Below are positions 26,269-34,911 of a DNA stretch of 64,000 nucleotides, piece after piece. The stretch is from JAEYFP01 sp047602645 (GTDB lineage Bacteria > Bacillota > Clostridia > Lachnospirales > Lachnospiraceae): assembly GCA_047602645.1 (NCBI GenBank), contig JASGGU010000002.1, positions 104,206 through 168,205 of the forward strand, written 5' to 3'. The first letter of the stretch is position 1. Every line of letters begins with the position of its first letter. The position numbers and the translations under genes are program-made. The notes beneath the pieces were generated by a model. That model was given only the letters and a program-made list of their open reading frames with translations, did no database searches and was not told the origin of the DNA.

Positions 26269-26297
26269 TTGACGTGATAGGAATTAAACTATATAAT
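26269..26297 (+). promoter_or_regulatory. Promoter of the Rrf2/O-acetylation operon
   Basis: TTGACG (26269-26274), 17-nt spacer, perfect TATAAT (26292-26297). The spacer contains TAGGAATTAAA, resembling a motif at the cysK operator, so autoregulation is possible. Confidence 0.8.
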
Positions 26298-26321
26298 CTA
26301 AACTATGGAGAGGTGTTAATT

Positions 26322-26759
26322 ATGAAGATATCCACAAAGGGCAGGTATGCTGTCCGGGTTATGCTGGATCTGGCCGTAAACAATACGGGTGAATATGTGA
26401 AGGTCAAACAGATTGCACAGCGCCAGGACATTTCAGAAAAATATTTGGAACAAATCATTGCAATTTTAAACAAAGCCGGCTATGTTAAGAGTGTGCGAGG
26501 CGCACAGGGCGGCTACAAGCTGGCAAGAAATCCGCAGGAATATACGGTCGGCATGATTTTAAGACTTACCGAGGGCAGTTTATCTCCGGTAGCTTGTTTG
26601 GATGGGGCTGAGAATGATTGCGAGCGGTGCGATTCTTGCGATACGCTTGCGGTTTGGAAGGAACTTGAAGAGGCGATCAACCGTGTCGTTGACAATGTAA
26701 CGATTGCGGATCTTGTAGACCGGCAGCAGGAGAGGTTAGGAAGCCAGTATGTTATTTAG
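26322..26759 (+). CDS. Rrf2-family transcription regulator (IscR/CymR-like)
   Basis: 145-residue winged-helix regulator. The start M-K-I-S-T-K-G-R-Y-A-V-R and the G-G-Y-x-L wing are hallmarks of Rrf2. Four cysteines (C92, C100, C103, C106) sit in the loop where IscR holds its [2Fe-2S] ligands (C92, C98, C104), so a FeS or redox sensing role is plausible; CymR proteins lack such a set. SD GGAGAGG precedes ATG26322. It overlaps the MBOAT gene by 11 nt. Targets may include cysK, judging from a shared TAGGAA-type motif (inference). Confidence 0.88.
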   Translation: MKISTKGRYAVRVMLDLAVNNTGEYVKVKQIAQRQDISEKYLEQIIAILNKAGYVKSVRGAQGGYKLARNPQEYTVGMILRLTEGSLSPVACLDGAENDCERCDSCDTLAVWKELEEAINRVVDNVTIADLVDRQQERLGSQYVI

Positions 26760-28227
26760 TTCTATTTCTTTTCTCTTTTTTATGACGGCGGTATTTCTGA
26801 TCTACTGGGCTTTGCCGCATCAATACAGATGGGCGGGACTGCTTGCAGCGAATGTATTTTTTTATGCAAGCTGGGACATCAGGTATTTAGCTGTGATTGT
26901 ATTCACGACGCTTGTTTCGTATTTCGGTGCGATATTTATGGAAAGGGCGTCGGACGGGAAAAAGAAAAGGTTATTGTTTGCGGCAGGAACTGTTCTTACG
27001 CTGTTTCTGCTCCTGTTGTTTAAATATGCAAATTTTGCGCTGTACAGTGTGGAAAAGGTACTGCGCATTTTTGCTGTTCCGGTGCAGGAGACGACACTCA
27101 GGCTTTTGATGCCGGTCGGTATTTCTTTCTACACATTTCAGATGGTCGGTTATCTTGCCGATGTCTATAAAGGGAAAATACCGGCGGAGCGTCATTTAGG
27201 AAAATATGCGCTGTTTGTTTCCTTTTTTCCCAATATTTCTTCGGGACCGATTGAACGTGCAGGAAATATTCTGCCGCAGATCGAAAAGAAAAAGAAATTC
27301 AACTATGATACAGCCGTTTACGGCGCGAGACTGATTTTGCTGGGCTTACTGAAGAAGCTTGTATTTGCCGATTCCATGTCCAAGTATGTGGATGTTGTTT
27401 TTGACAACGTAACGGAGCACTCCGGTTTCAGTCTGATTCTTGCAACGTTATTATTTACATTTCAGATTTATTGTGATTTTTCCGGCTATTCCGATATGGC
27501 GATCGGTGTTGCGAAGCTGCTGGGTTTTGAATTGATGACAAATTTCAAATATCCGTACTGGTCGTCATCCGTGAAGGAGTTCTGGAGCCGTTGGCATATT
27601 TCTCTTTCCACATGGTTTCGTGATTATGTCTATATCCCACTTGGAGGCAACCGCGTTTCCAAGAAGAGAAGGAATCTGAATTTACTTCTGACATTTCTGG
27701 CAAGCGGTCTCTGGCATGGCGCCAGCTGGACATTTGTGCTTTGGGGCGGTATTCATGGCATCTATCAGATAATCGAAAATATGGTAAATGAATTTTGGGG
27801 GAAAAGAAAAGCTGCACAACCGCGGGCAGGAAAGACGGAAAAACAGCCGTATCGTACTGCTTTGCGTCTGAGGCATGCGGGAAGTATCCTGCTGACCTTC
27901 AGTGCCGTCAGTTTTGCGTGGATGTTCTTCCGTGCTAACTCTATATCGGATGCGGTTTATATTTTGAGGAACCTGTTTCCTGTCGGCTCGTTTACCGAGG
28001 CGATGGGGCAGATGACAATGAGTAAGCTGTCGATCGTCAAAACAGGTGCGTCCATTGTATTTCTGATGGCGTATGACTATTTGAGCATGAGACATGATCT
28101 GTTAAAAGAACTGAGCCGGCTGAAGCTGCCTCTTCGCTGGGCACTCTATATAGCGACGGCCGTTCTCGTGATCGTGCTTAAGATCCACAATGGAATGACA
28201 CAGGAATTCATTTACTTTAAATTTTAG
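26749..28227 (+). CDS. MBOAT-family O-acyltransferase (AlgI/DltB-like)
   Basis: Polytopic membrane acyltransferase of 492 residues that carries acyl groups across the membrane for O-acylation of a surface polymer. The catalytic His323 lies in S-G-L-W-H-G-A-S-W. Conserved features F-K-Y-x2-F, F-F-P-x-I-S-S-G-P-I, F-S-G-Y-S-D-M-A-I-G and W-H-I-S-L-S-x-W-F-R-D-Y-V-Y-I-P-L-G-G are all present, as in AlgI and PatA. The next gene is its SGNH-like partner. The acceptor is probably a wall glycan, perhaps the polymer from the left end of the window. Confidence 0.93.
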   Translation: MLFSSISFLFFMTAVFLIYWALPHQYRWAGLLAANVFFYASWDIRYLAVIVFTTLVSYFGAIFMERASDGKKKRLLFAAGTVLTLFLLLLFKYANFALYSVEKVLRIFAVPVQETTLRLLMPVGISFYTFQMVGYLADVYKGKIPAERHLGKYALFVSFFPNISSGPIERAGNILPQIEKKKKFNYDTAVYGARLILLGLLKKLVFADSMSKYVDVVFDNVTEHSGFSLILATLLFTFQIYCDFSGYSDMAIGVAKLLGFELMTNFKYPYWSSSVKEFWSRWHISLSTWFRDYVYIPLGGNRVSKKRRNLNLLLTFLASGLWHGASWTFVLWGGIHGIYQIIENMVNEFWGKRKAAQPRAGKTEKQPYRTALRLRHAGSILLTFSAVSFAWMFFRANSISDAVYILRNLFPVGSFTEAMGQMTMSKLSIVKTGASIVFLMAYDYLSMRHDLLKELSRLKLPLRWALYIATAVLVIVLKIHNGMTQEFIYFKF

Positions 28228-28240
28228 AAAAGGGAAAGCT

Positions 28241-29281
28241 ATGAAAAAGTTTTTAATTAAATTGCTGGTGTTTTCTTTGTTTTTGCTTGCGATCTTTGCT
28301 CCGGTCAACATCATCATCGACCCCTATAATATTTTTCATTATGATTCACCCGTCAACAACGGAGTGGAACCCAATAAAAATTTTATCAAGACGAAATATG
28401 TCATTCGTAATCAAGACAAGTTTGATTCGCTCGTATTTGGATCTTCCCGCGCGGGATTTATTGATGTTGAGAAGATACCGGGCGGCACATACTACAACCT
28501 GGCAAGCTCGGAGGCGGTTCCTGCGGAGCATGTCAAGACGCTGAAGGTGCTGATCAAAAGCGGTTTTGTGCCGAAGAATATCCTGCTGCTTGTAGATGAT
28601 ATTTCCTGCTTTGTGGATCCGGCTATGCATGAAAATACGCTTTACCGGACGCCCTATCCGAGCGGCGGACTGATTTCCCATCTGGAGTTTTATACGAAAT
28701 ACTGCGATTTACTGACGACCTGGCAGGCACTTTCTACAATCAGGGAGCATGAAGACAATGATCCTGATTTTGCGGCAAGGTTTCGCAGGACGGGAACAGA
28801 ACGTTTAAACATCATCTCTGAGTTTGACGGAACGAATGGCGACGGCAGTGAAGCGGTGGGATATTGGGCAGGCTATTATTCACTGCGGCTGGAGGAGTCA
28901 ATTGCGGATATACAGGAATTTGTTGATCTCTGTGATGAAAATGGAATTCAGTTGACCGTTGCGACAAATCCTCTTTATTACAAGACCTATGCAAGGGATT
29001 TGGAGAACGGCTATCTGGATTTTCTTACAGGGCTTGCTGATGTGACAGATTATTATAATTTCAGCAGCTTTTCTAACATTACGACGGGTAGCAGCAATTA
29101 TTATGAGACGAGCCACTTTATTCCGGCGATCGGGAATATTATGATCGATGCCGCATATAATGAGACTGTAGATCCTGCGCTTAAGGCGCAGGGTTTCGGA
29201 GTGAAGATTACAAAAGACAATCGAGTGGAATTCATGGAATTTTTGAGAAATCAGGCAATTGAAAACGGAGTTGGTCTATGA
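28241..29281 (+). CDS. SGNH-like O-acetylation partner of MBOAT protein
   Basis: Single N-terminal transmembrane anchor followed by an extracellular domain (346 residues). V-F-G-S-S69-R gives a candidate nucleophile (Ser68 or Ser69), and Y-E-T-S-H292-F near the C-terminus gives the SGNH-type His, as in AlgX/AlgJ- or PatB-like transferases. It follows the MBOAT gene by 13 nt and overlaps the CPBP protease by 4 nt. The expected role is to transfer the acetyl group delivered by the MBOAT protein to the outer polymer. Confidence 0.75.
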   Translation: MKKFLIKLLVFSLFLLAIFAPVNIIIDPYNIFHYDSPVNNGVEPNKNFIKTKYVIRNQDKFDSLVFGSSRAGFIDVEKIPGGTYYNLASSEAVPAEHVKTLKVLIKSGFVPKNILLLVDDISCFVDPAMHENTLYRTPYPSGGLISHLEFYTKYCDLLTTWQALSTIREHEDNDPDFAARFRRTGTERLNIISEFDGTNGDGSEAVGYWAGYYSLRLEESIADIQEFVDLCDENGIQLTVATNPLYYKTYARDLENGYLDFLTGLADVTDYYNFSSFSNITTGSSNYYETSHFIPAIGNIMIDAAYNETVDPALKAQGFGVKITKDNRVEFMEFLRNQAIENGVGL

Positions 29282-30051
29282 AAAAGTCATTTGGTCTTTT
29301 GTTTTGCATCGTGCCGTATTTTGTAATGCTCCTGATCCGAACGGGATGCGCTGTTCTGCTGAATCGGGTTTTGGCGGGCGGGCTTGCCGCGGACTATGAC
29401 ACTTATGTGATTTATGTGCTTTGTGCGATTGAGGCAGTTTATATTGCGGTGTTCGGCATTTGGTATTATGCCGTATTTGTAAGGGCCGGTCAGGAGAAGG
29501 AACAGGATGTGTTCTGGAATGGCAGAACGCTGTTTCTGCTGATTCTGCTCGGCTTGGCCGTTCAACTTGCTGTTTCCTATGTGCTCTATTTCATCCTTTC
29601 CTTACTCCCGGCGGTTGCCGAGGCGTATTCTTCGCTGTTGTCACCACTGCTTTCTTTATCTCCTGCCGCTATCATTTATGTCGGTCTGCTTTCGCCGATT
29701 GGAGAAGAGTTTATTTTTCGTGGTCTGATTTTGGGCTATGCGAAGGAGCACGCACCGTTTTATGCGGCCAATGTGCTGCAGGCAGTCTTGTTCGGTATCT
29801 TTCACGGAAACCTTGTACAGGGGATTTATGCATTTTTACTCGGCCTGCTGATCGGTTATCTGATTCAGCTGTCAGGCTCTGTGTTCAGCGGTATCGTTTT
29901 TCACAGTGCGCTTAATTTTGCGGGACTTTATTTGGAACGCTTGATTCCGGAAGCGTTGTCCCCGGTCATAAAGCTGGTTCTGATGTTTCTTGCAGCTGCG
30001 CTCTGCGTCTGGATCGTGAAAGCGTTAAAAAGGCAGCGGACCTGTATCTAA
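29278..30051 (+). CDS. CPBP-family intramembrane metalloprotease
   Basis: Membrane protein of 257 residues with about eight helices and the three CPBP (CaaX protease/Abi) motifs: E143-E144-x3-R148, F172-x3-H176 and H209-x3-N213. These residues coordinate the catalytic metal in this family. It starts in the stop of the SGNH gene (ATGA), so it belongs to the O-acetylation operon. It may process a membrane component of that system; the substrate is unknown. Confidence 0.9.
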   Translation: MKKSFGLLFCIVPYFVMLLIRTGCAVLLNRVLAGGLAADYDTYVIYVLCAIEAVYIAVFGIWYYAVFVRAGQEKEQDVFWNGRTLFLLILLGLAVQLAVSYVLYFILSLLPAVAEAYSSLLSPLLSLSPAAIIYVGLLSPIGEEFIFRGLILGYAKEHAPFYAANVLQAVLFGIFHGNLVQGIYAFLLGLLIGYLIQLSGSVFSGIVFHSALNFAGLYLERLIPEALSPVIKLVLMFLAAALCVWIVKALKRQRTCI

Positions 30052-30055
30052 GTGT

Positions 30056-30916
30056 TCATTTTAATTTGCAAAGCTCTTCCTCCCGGTATTGCCGGGGGGA
30101 TTTTTTTGTCATACGCTTAAACATTGTGATGAAATAGTTATAATCTGAAAAGCCGCAGGCAAAGGACACCTCTCCGATTCTTTTTTCCGGTTCCTCAACT
30201 AAAAGCGTTTTCGCCTGCTCGATACGCAGTTTTCTGATATATTCCGCAATTCCCATTCCATAATTCTGCTTTGCGATGTCATAAAGATGCGTCCTTCCGA
30301 TCTGAAATTGCTCGCAGAGCCGGCGGGAATCGATATTTTCTGTTAAATGAGTCTGAATATAGCTGTCGATGAGCATCGGCAGGTTCTGTCTCTTTAAAAC
30401 TACCATGCGCTCCATGCATAGATAGGAGGCCACCGCGTGCAGAATATGCGAGGATGATAAAATGTATTCTTTCGGGATAAGCGGGCTTTTTAAGCAGGCG
30501 GCTTTTAACAGGGCCTGATCAATCTTGTAGGCACTGCATCGCCGCTTGATTTCATTCCAGCCCGTTTCATGGTCAGGATAGGAAAATACCTGTCCGAAAA
30601 ATAAGTATCCGATCAGAATGTTTCCGAGATAAATCGGTGAAATTGCTTCTGTCAGGCCGGCATGACATCGGTAACTGTAAGTGGAATGCCGGTGTGAAGC
30701 GATGATACAGGCGTTTTTATCGCATTGGCGGCATTGTCTGTCAGCGTTGGCATCGTTTCTGAGCGTGCGGCAGAAGGGGGCGATTTCCTCGGGGCAGGCG
30801 ACCAGCTCTTCAAAACGGTCGTTAAAGACCGTGATACGAATCTTTGTCAGATTATAAAAGTCCTGCAGCAATTCTTTTAATTTGATCAGATCAAATGTGG
30901 ATACGATAGGAATCAT
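30056..30916 (-). CDS. AraC-family regulator with PocR sensory domain
   Basis: 286-residue activator. Residues ~5-160 form a PocR-type ligand-binding domain, with a Cys-rich stretch around C-R-Q-C-D-K-N-A-C and S-Y-R-C-H-A-G-L. The C-terminal ~100 residues are an AraC double helix-turn-helix ending in the signature G-F-S-D-Y-N-Y-F-I-T-M-F-K-R. It is transcribed away from the aldolase operon, which it most likely activates through the GAACAAAT direct repeats in between. The ligand is presumably the pathway's sugar or an intermediate. The SD AAGGAG abuts the ATG, unusually tight. Confidence 0.88.
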   Translation of the reverse strand: MIPIVSTFDLIKLKELLQDFYNLTKIRITVFNDRFEELVACPEEIAPFCRTLRNDANADRQCRQCDKNACIIASHRHSTYSYRCHAGLTEAISPIYLGNILIGYLFFGQVFSYPDHETGWNEIKRRCSAYKIDQALLKAACLKSPLIPKEYILSSSHILHAVASYLCMERMVVLKRQNLPMLIDSYIQTHLTENIDSRRLCEQFQIGRTHLYDIAKQNYGMGIAEYIRKLRIEQAKTLLVEEPEKRIGEVSFACGFSDYNYFITMFKRMTKKSPRQYREEELCKLK

Positions 30917-30955
30917 CTCCTTATGATTTTACTATGCTTACTATATCATTTCTGC

Positions 30956-30983
30956 GAACAAATTCAAAGTAAAAAGAACAAAT
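30956..30983 (+). promoter_or_regulatory. Candidate AraC operator (direct repeat)
   Basis: GAACAAAT occurs at 30956-30963 and 30976-30983, exactly 20 nt apart. Direct half-sites two helical turns apart, next to a -35 box, are how AraC activators bind. It lies in the intergenic region between the AraC gene and the aldolase operon. Confidence 0.55.
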
Positions 30984-30993
30984 GCCTATATCC

Positions 30994-31022
30994 TTGAGCA
31001 GCCGTATTGTTTAAAATAAAAC
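30994..31022 (+). promoter_or_regulatory. Weak promoter of the sugar catabolic operon
   Basis: TTGAGC (30994-30999), 17-nt spacer, TAAAAC (31017-31022). Each box matches only 4/6. A weak promoter starting 11 nt after the operator fits activator dependence. Confidence 0.4.
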
Positions 31023-31066
31023 TATGAAACAATTCACGCTCTGAGAAGAAGGACAGGAGGATCAAT

Positions 31067-31942
31067 ATGTTAATTACTTTAAAGGAAATGATGAGAATAG
31101 CCGGGGAAAAGGGAATCGCGGTCGGCGCATTCAATACGCCGAATCTGGAAAGTCTGCGGGCGATTTTAGAGGCTGCAGAGGAGCTTGGGCTTCCGGTCAT
31201 TCTTCAGTTTGCCCAGTGTCATGAGGAGCTTGTACCGCTTTCCCTGATCGGGCCGGTGATGATCGGGATGGCAAAGGCGGCGGATGTGCCTGTCTGTGTG
31301 CATCTGGATCATGGTGAGACGCTGGATTATTTGCGTAAGGCAATTGAAATTGGTTTTACCTCGATCATGTATGACGGTTCCGTACTTTCGTATGAGGAAA
31401 ATGCGGCCAATACAAAGCTTGCGGTTGAAATGGCAAAGAAAACCGGCGCGAGCGTGGAGGCAGAGCTGGGTTCCATGGGAAGGCGGGAATCCGGAGCGGG
31501 TGACACTGATGAAGAAGGCGATGACAATAAAATTTATACGGACCCGAAGCAGGCAAAACAGTTTGTAAAGGAGACGGGAATTGATGCGCTCGCATGCTCG
31601 TTTGGCACGACACACGGGATTTACCTGACTGAGCCGAAGCTGGATTTTGGGATTGTTTCAGCGGTACGTGATGAGACAGGCGGCATTCCGGTTGTCATGC
31701 ACGGGGGTTCAGGCGTGAGCAGAGAGGATTTTCATGCCGCGATTGAGGCCGGTGTCCGAAAGATCAACTATTTTACTTATATGGATAAGGCGGGCGGCTC
31801 GGCAATCGGAAATTTGGTAAAGACACTTGAGAACGGAAAACCGATATTTTTTACGGAGGCCGTCAAGAAAGCTACGGAGGCAATGAAAGAGAATGTAAAG
31901 GACGCGATGAGAACGTTTGCGCATCTGGATAAAGAATATTGA
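31067..31942 (+). CDS. Class II fructose/tagatose-bisphosphate aldolase-type protein
   Basis: Zinc-dependent aldolase of 291 residues. Metal and active-site motifs are visible: V-H-L-D-H-G-E (catalytic Asp and first His), A-E-L-G-S-M-G, F-G-T-T-H-G-I-Y (second His), V-M-H-G-G-S-G (third His), and R-K-I-N-Y as the phosphate site. It is closer to KbaY/GatY-type than to glycolytic Fba by length and start M-L-I-T-L-K-E-M. SD AGGAGG precedes it. As first gene of the operon it should split the phosphorylated sugar made by the downstream isomerase and kinase into two trioses or a triose and an aldehyde. Confidence 0.88.
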   Translation: MLITLKEMMRIAGEKGIAVGAFNTPNLESLRAILEAAEELGLPVILQFAQCHEELVPLSLIGPVMIGMAKAADVPVCVHLDHGETLDYLRKAIEIGFTSIMYDGSVLSYEENAANTKLAVEMAKKTGASVEAELGSMGRRESGAGDTDEEGDDNKIYTDPKQAKQFVKETGIDALACSFGTTHGIYLTEPKLDFGIVSAVRDETGGIPVVMHGGSGVSREDFHAAIEAGVRKINYFTYMDKAGGSAIGNLVKTLENGKPIFFTEAVKKATEAMKENVKDAMRTFAHLDKEY

Positions 31943-31983
31943 GAAGCCGGAAGAGCAGAATTTTGAGACAGGAGAAAACAGAC

Positions 31984-33384
31984 ATGAAAAAAATGACATT
32001 TGCCCTTTGCTTCTGCAACAGGGGCTTTATGCCGGGTGAGTTGATTTATGAAGCAAGGGAGGATATGATCCGTGCGGTGACGCAGGCAGGTTATGATTAT
32101 ATTGCGATGGACAAGGCGTTGACGAGATATGGCGGTATCGAGACGCGTGAGGAGGGCCTTTTGTATGCAAAATGGCTGAAAGAGCATGAAGGAGCTTATG
32201 ATGGTGTTATTTTCTCGATGCCGATTTTTGCCGATGAAAATGGGGCAATTACAGCGCTGCGGGATGCCGGAGTGCCGATATTGATGCAGGCATATCCTGA
32301 CGAGCTTGACAAGATGGATTTTAAGCACAGAAGAGACGCGTATTGCGGCAAATTTTCCGTGACCGATGTGTTTACCCAATATCAGGTGCCGTTTACCGTG
32401 TTGAAGCCGCATGTCGTACATCCGCTTTCGGAACGGTTTGATGAGAACCTGAAAGATTTTGCCGCGGTCTGCCGCGTTGTAAACGGCATGAAGCGGTTTA
32501 ATGTGGGCTGCATCGGTGCGAGGACAACTGCGTTTAAAACGGTGCGCTTTGACGAGCTTGCCCTGCAAAAATATGGGATCACTGTGGAATCCTTTGATCT
32601 TTCCGAACTGATTTTTAAAGTAAATACAATGAATGGGTCAGATGTACGCATTATAAAAAAAGAAGCGGTTTTGAAAGAATATACAGACTGCTCAAATGTA
32701 CCGGCTGAAAATATGAGGACGCTCGCCAAAGTATCGGTGATACTTGACGAATATATTGACGAATACCGCTTGGATGCGCTGACACTCCGCTGCTGGAACG
32801 AAATGGAAACGATTCTGAGAATCTGCCCGTGTGTGCTGCTAAGTGAGCTGAACGACAGAGGGATTGTTGCTTCCTGTGAAATCGACCTGTGCTCGGCAAT
32901 TACGATGCGGGCGATGAATCTGGCGAGCGGGGAAGCGACTGCCGTGCTCGATTGGAATAATAATTACGGGGCGGATGAGGATAAGGTGATTTTATTCCAC
33001 TGCGGCCCGGTGGCACAGAGCCTGATGACCCAAAAGGGGACGGTGACGGAGCACAAAATGTTTGCAAAGAATGATCCCGGTTCCGGCTGGGGAAGCAATG
33101 AAGGAAGAATCAAGGCATTTCCCATGACGTTTTCCAACTGCCAGACAAGGGACGGCAGGCTCATTGTTTACGCAAGTGAAGGGGAATTTACAGCGGATGT
33201 GATCGGAGAGGACTATTTCGGATGCGCCGGCGTGGCACAGATACCCGATCTGCAGAATAAGCTGATCAGACTTGCAAAAGGCGGCTTTAAGCATCATACA
33301 TCGGTGGGCTTCGGACACTATAAAGAGGTGCTGAAGGAAGCGTTTATAAATTATCTGCATTATGACTGGGTGGATATTGATTAA
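31984..33384 (+). CDS. L-fucose/L-arabinose isomerase-like protein
   Basis: 466-residue protein of the FucI/AraA fold. An N-terminal Rossmann-like part is followed by a central part with C-I-G-A-R-T-T-A-F. The C-terminal part holds candidate metal ligands E and D in A-S-C-E-I-D, and a His in F-H-C-G-P-V-A. It is shorter than FucI (~590) and close to AraA-like subfamilies of unassigned function. SD AGGAG favours ATG31984. With kinase and aldolase it would convert an aldose to a ketose. The actual substrate is not predictable; L-fucose itself is unlikely because the usual FucA class II aldolase of the pathway is absent. Confidence 0.75.
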   Translation: MKKMTFALCFCNRGFMPGELIYEAREDMIRAVTQAGYDYIAMDKALTRYGGIETREEGLLYAKWLKEHEGAYDGVIFSMPIFADENGAITALRDAGVPILMQAYPDELDKMDFKHRRDAYCGKFSVTDVFTQYQVPFTVLKPHVVHPLSERFDENLKDFAAVCRVVNGMKRFNVGCIGARTTAFKTVRFDELALQKYGITVESFDLSELIFKVNTMNGSDVRIIKKEAVLKEYTDCSNVPAENMRTLAKVSVILDEYIDEYRLDALTLRCWNEMETILRICPCVLLSELNDRGIVASCEIDLCSAITMRAMNLASGEATAVLDWNNNYGADEDKVILFHCGPVAQSLMTQKGTVTEHKMFAKNDPGSGWGSNEGRIKAFPMTFSNCQTRDGRLIVYASEGEFTADVIGEDYFGCAGVAQIPDLQNKLIRLAKGGFKHHTSVGFGHYKEVLKEAFINYLHYDWVDID

Positions 33385-33396
33385 GGAGGCTCTGCC

Positions 33397-34890
33397 ATGA
33401 AAATTGCGGGACTTGATATTGGCACGACCGGCTGTAAGCTGACAGTATTTGATGAAACGGGAATCTATTTGGACAAGGCTTATTGTGACTATCCGGTGAC
33501 AAGGCAAATGGAGGCGCATGAGGTGGATGCAGCCGCGATCATGAGAGGCGTTTATGCTGTTCTGACGGAAATCGGGAAAAAGCATGGTGACATCGGCGGA
33601 ATCGGAGTTACAAGCTTTGGAGAGACGTTTGTCATGACGGATAAATACGGAAATCCGCTTCACCGGTCGATGCTTTATACCGATCCGAGAGGGCGTGAAG
33701 AGTTAAAAGAGCTTGTTGCTGCGATGGGAGAGGACGGAGAAAGGAAAATTGCCTCGATCACCGGCTTAAAGCCGCATGAAATGTACAGCATTGCAAAAAT
33801 CATGTGGTTAAAAAAACACCATCCTCAGATCTACCGTGAGGCAGGACACCTGTTTTTAATAGCGGACTATGTGGTATTCTGTCTGACAGGCGAATCCCAA
33901 ATAGACTATTCTCTTGCTTCGCGGACGATGGCGTTTGATATTCATACGCTGAAATGGAGTGAGCAGATTCTGGGCAAGGCGCAAATAGACATTCGGCTGT
34001 TATCAGCGCCGGTTCCGGCGGGAACGGCAGCAGGAGGGTTGAAAGAGGAGTTATCCGTAAAAACGGGCCTCTCGGACAAAACACAGATTGTTGTAATCAG
34101 CCATGATCAGGTGGCTGCCGCGGCAGGCGCGGGCGTCTTTGATTCCGGCACGGCTGTGGACGGCGCGGGAACAGTGGAGTGTATTACGCCGGTCTATGAT
34201 GAAATTCCGGATAAGGATGTGATGTTTGAAGGAAATTATGCGGTCGTTCCCTATATCATTCCGGGCAAATATGTTTGCTATGCATTTTCCTATACGGGCG
34301 GTGCGCTGATCCAATGGTGCGTAGAAACGATGGCGAAGAAAGAAAAAGAATTGGCGGCGGAAGAGGGAATTTCGGTGCATGAATATTTGGAAAGACAATC
34401 AGAGAGTCCGACAGGACTGCTGGTTCTCCCGCATTTTGCCGGGGCCGCGACACCTTATATGGACACGGGCTCTAAGGGTGCTATCCTGGGATTGACGGCG
34501 GGGCATAGTGTCGGCACAATTTATCGTGCATGCATGGAGGGTGTTGTCTATGAGATGATGCTGAATATGGAATATTTAAAAGCCTCCGGTATTCACTTTC
34601 AAATGCTTCATGCGACCGGAGGAGGTGCAAAATCCAAGGAATGGATGCAGATGAAAGCGGATATGCTTGGCATTCCGATTACCGCTCTGGCGACACCGGA
34701 TGCCGGAACGGTCGGAAGCGCCATGCTGACCGGAATCGCGGTCGGCTGCTTTCACGATATGGCGGATGCCGCCGCCCGCATGATAGAAAAGCGCGACAGT
34801 TATTATCCGAGAGCAGGAATGCATAAAAAATATAAGGAAATCTATCAAAGGTACCGAAATATGTATAAAGCGGTAAGACCGCTTATCTGA
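33397..34890 (+). CDS. FGGY-family carbohydrate kinase
   Basis: Sugar kinase of 497 residues. The N-terminal ATP-binding motif G-L-D-I-G-T-T-G-C-K, S-H-D-Q-V-A-A-A-A-G as the FGGY-type catalytic Asp region, and H-A-T-G-G-G-A-K-S as the second nucleotide-binding motif are all present. It follows the isomerase by 12 nt with SD AAGGAGG. It should phosphorylate the ketose produced upstream for aldol cleavage. Family members use xylulose, ribulose, fuculose, glycerol and others, so the substrate remains open. Confidence 0.9.
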   Translation: MKIAGLDIGTTGCKLTVFDETGIYLDKAYCDYPVTRQMEAHEVDAAAIMRGVYAVLTEIGKKHGDIGGIGVTSFGETFVMTDKYGNPLHRSMLYTDPRGREELKELVAAMGEDGERKIASITGLKPHEMYSIAKIMWLKKHHPQIYREAGHLFLIADYVVFCLTGESQIDYSLASRTMAFDIHTLKWSEQILGKAQIDIRLLSAPVPAGTAAGGLKEELSVKTGLSDKTQIVVISHDQVAAAAGAGVFDSGTAVDGAGTVECITPVYDEIPDKDVMFEGNYAVVPYIIPGKYVCYAFSYTGGALIQWCVETMAKKEKELAAEEGISVHEYLERQSESPTGLLVLPHFAGAATPYMDTGSKGAILGLTAGHSVGTIYRACMEGVVYEMMLNMEYLKASGIHFQMLHATGGGAKSKEWMQMKADMLGIPITALATPDAGTVGSAMLTGIAVGCFHDMADAAARMIEKRDSYYPRAGMHKKYKEIYQRYRNMYKAVRPLI

Positions 34891-34911
34891 AAAATGAAAG
34901 GGGCGAAGCTT

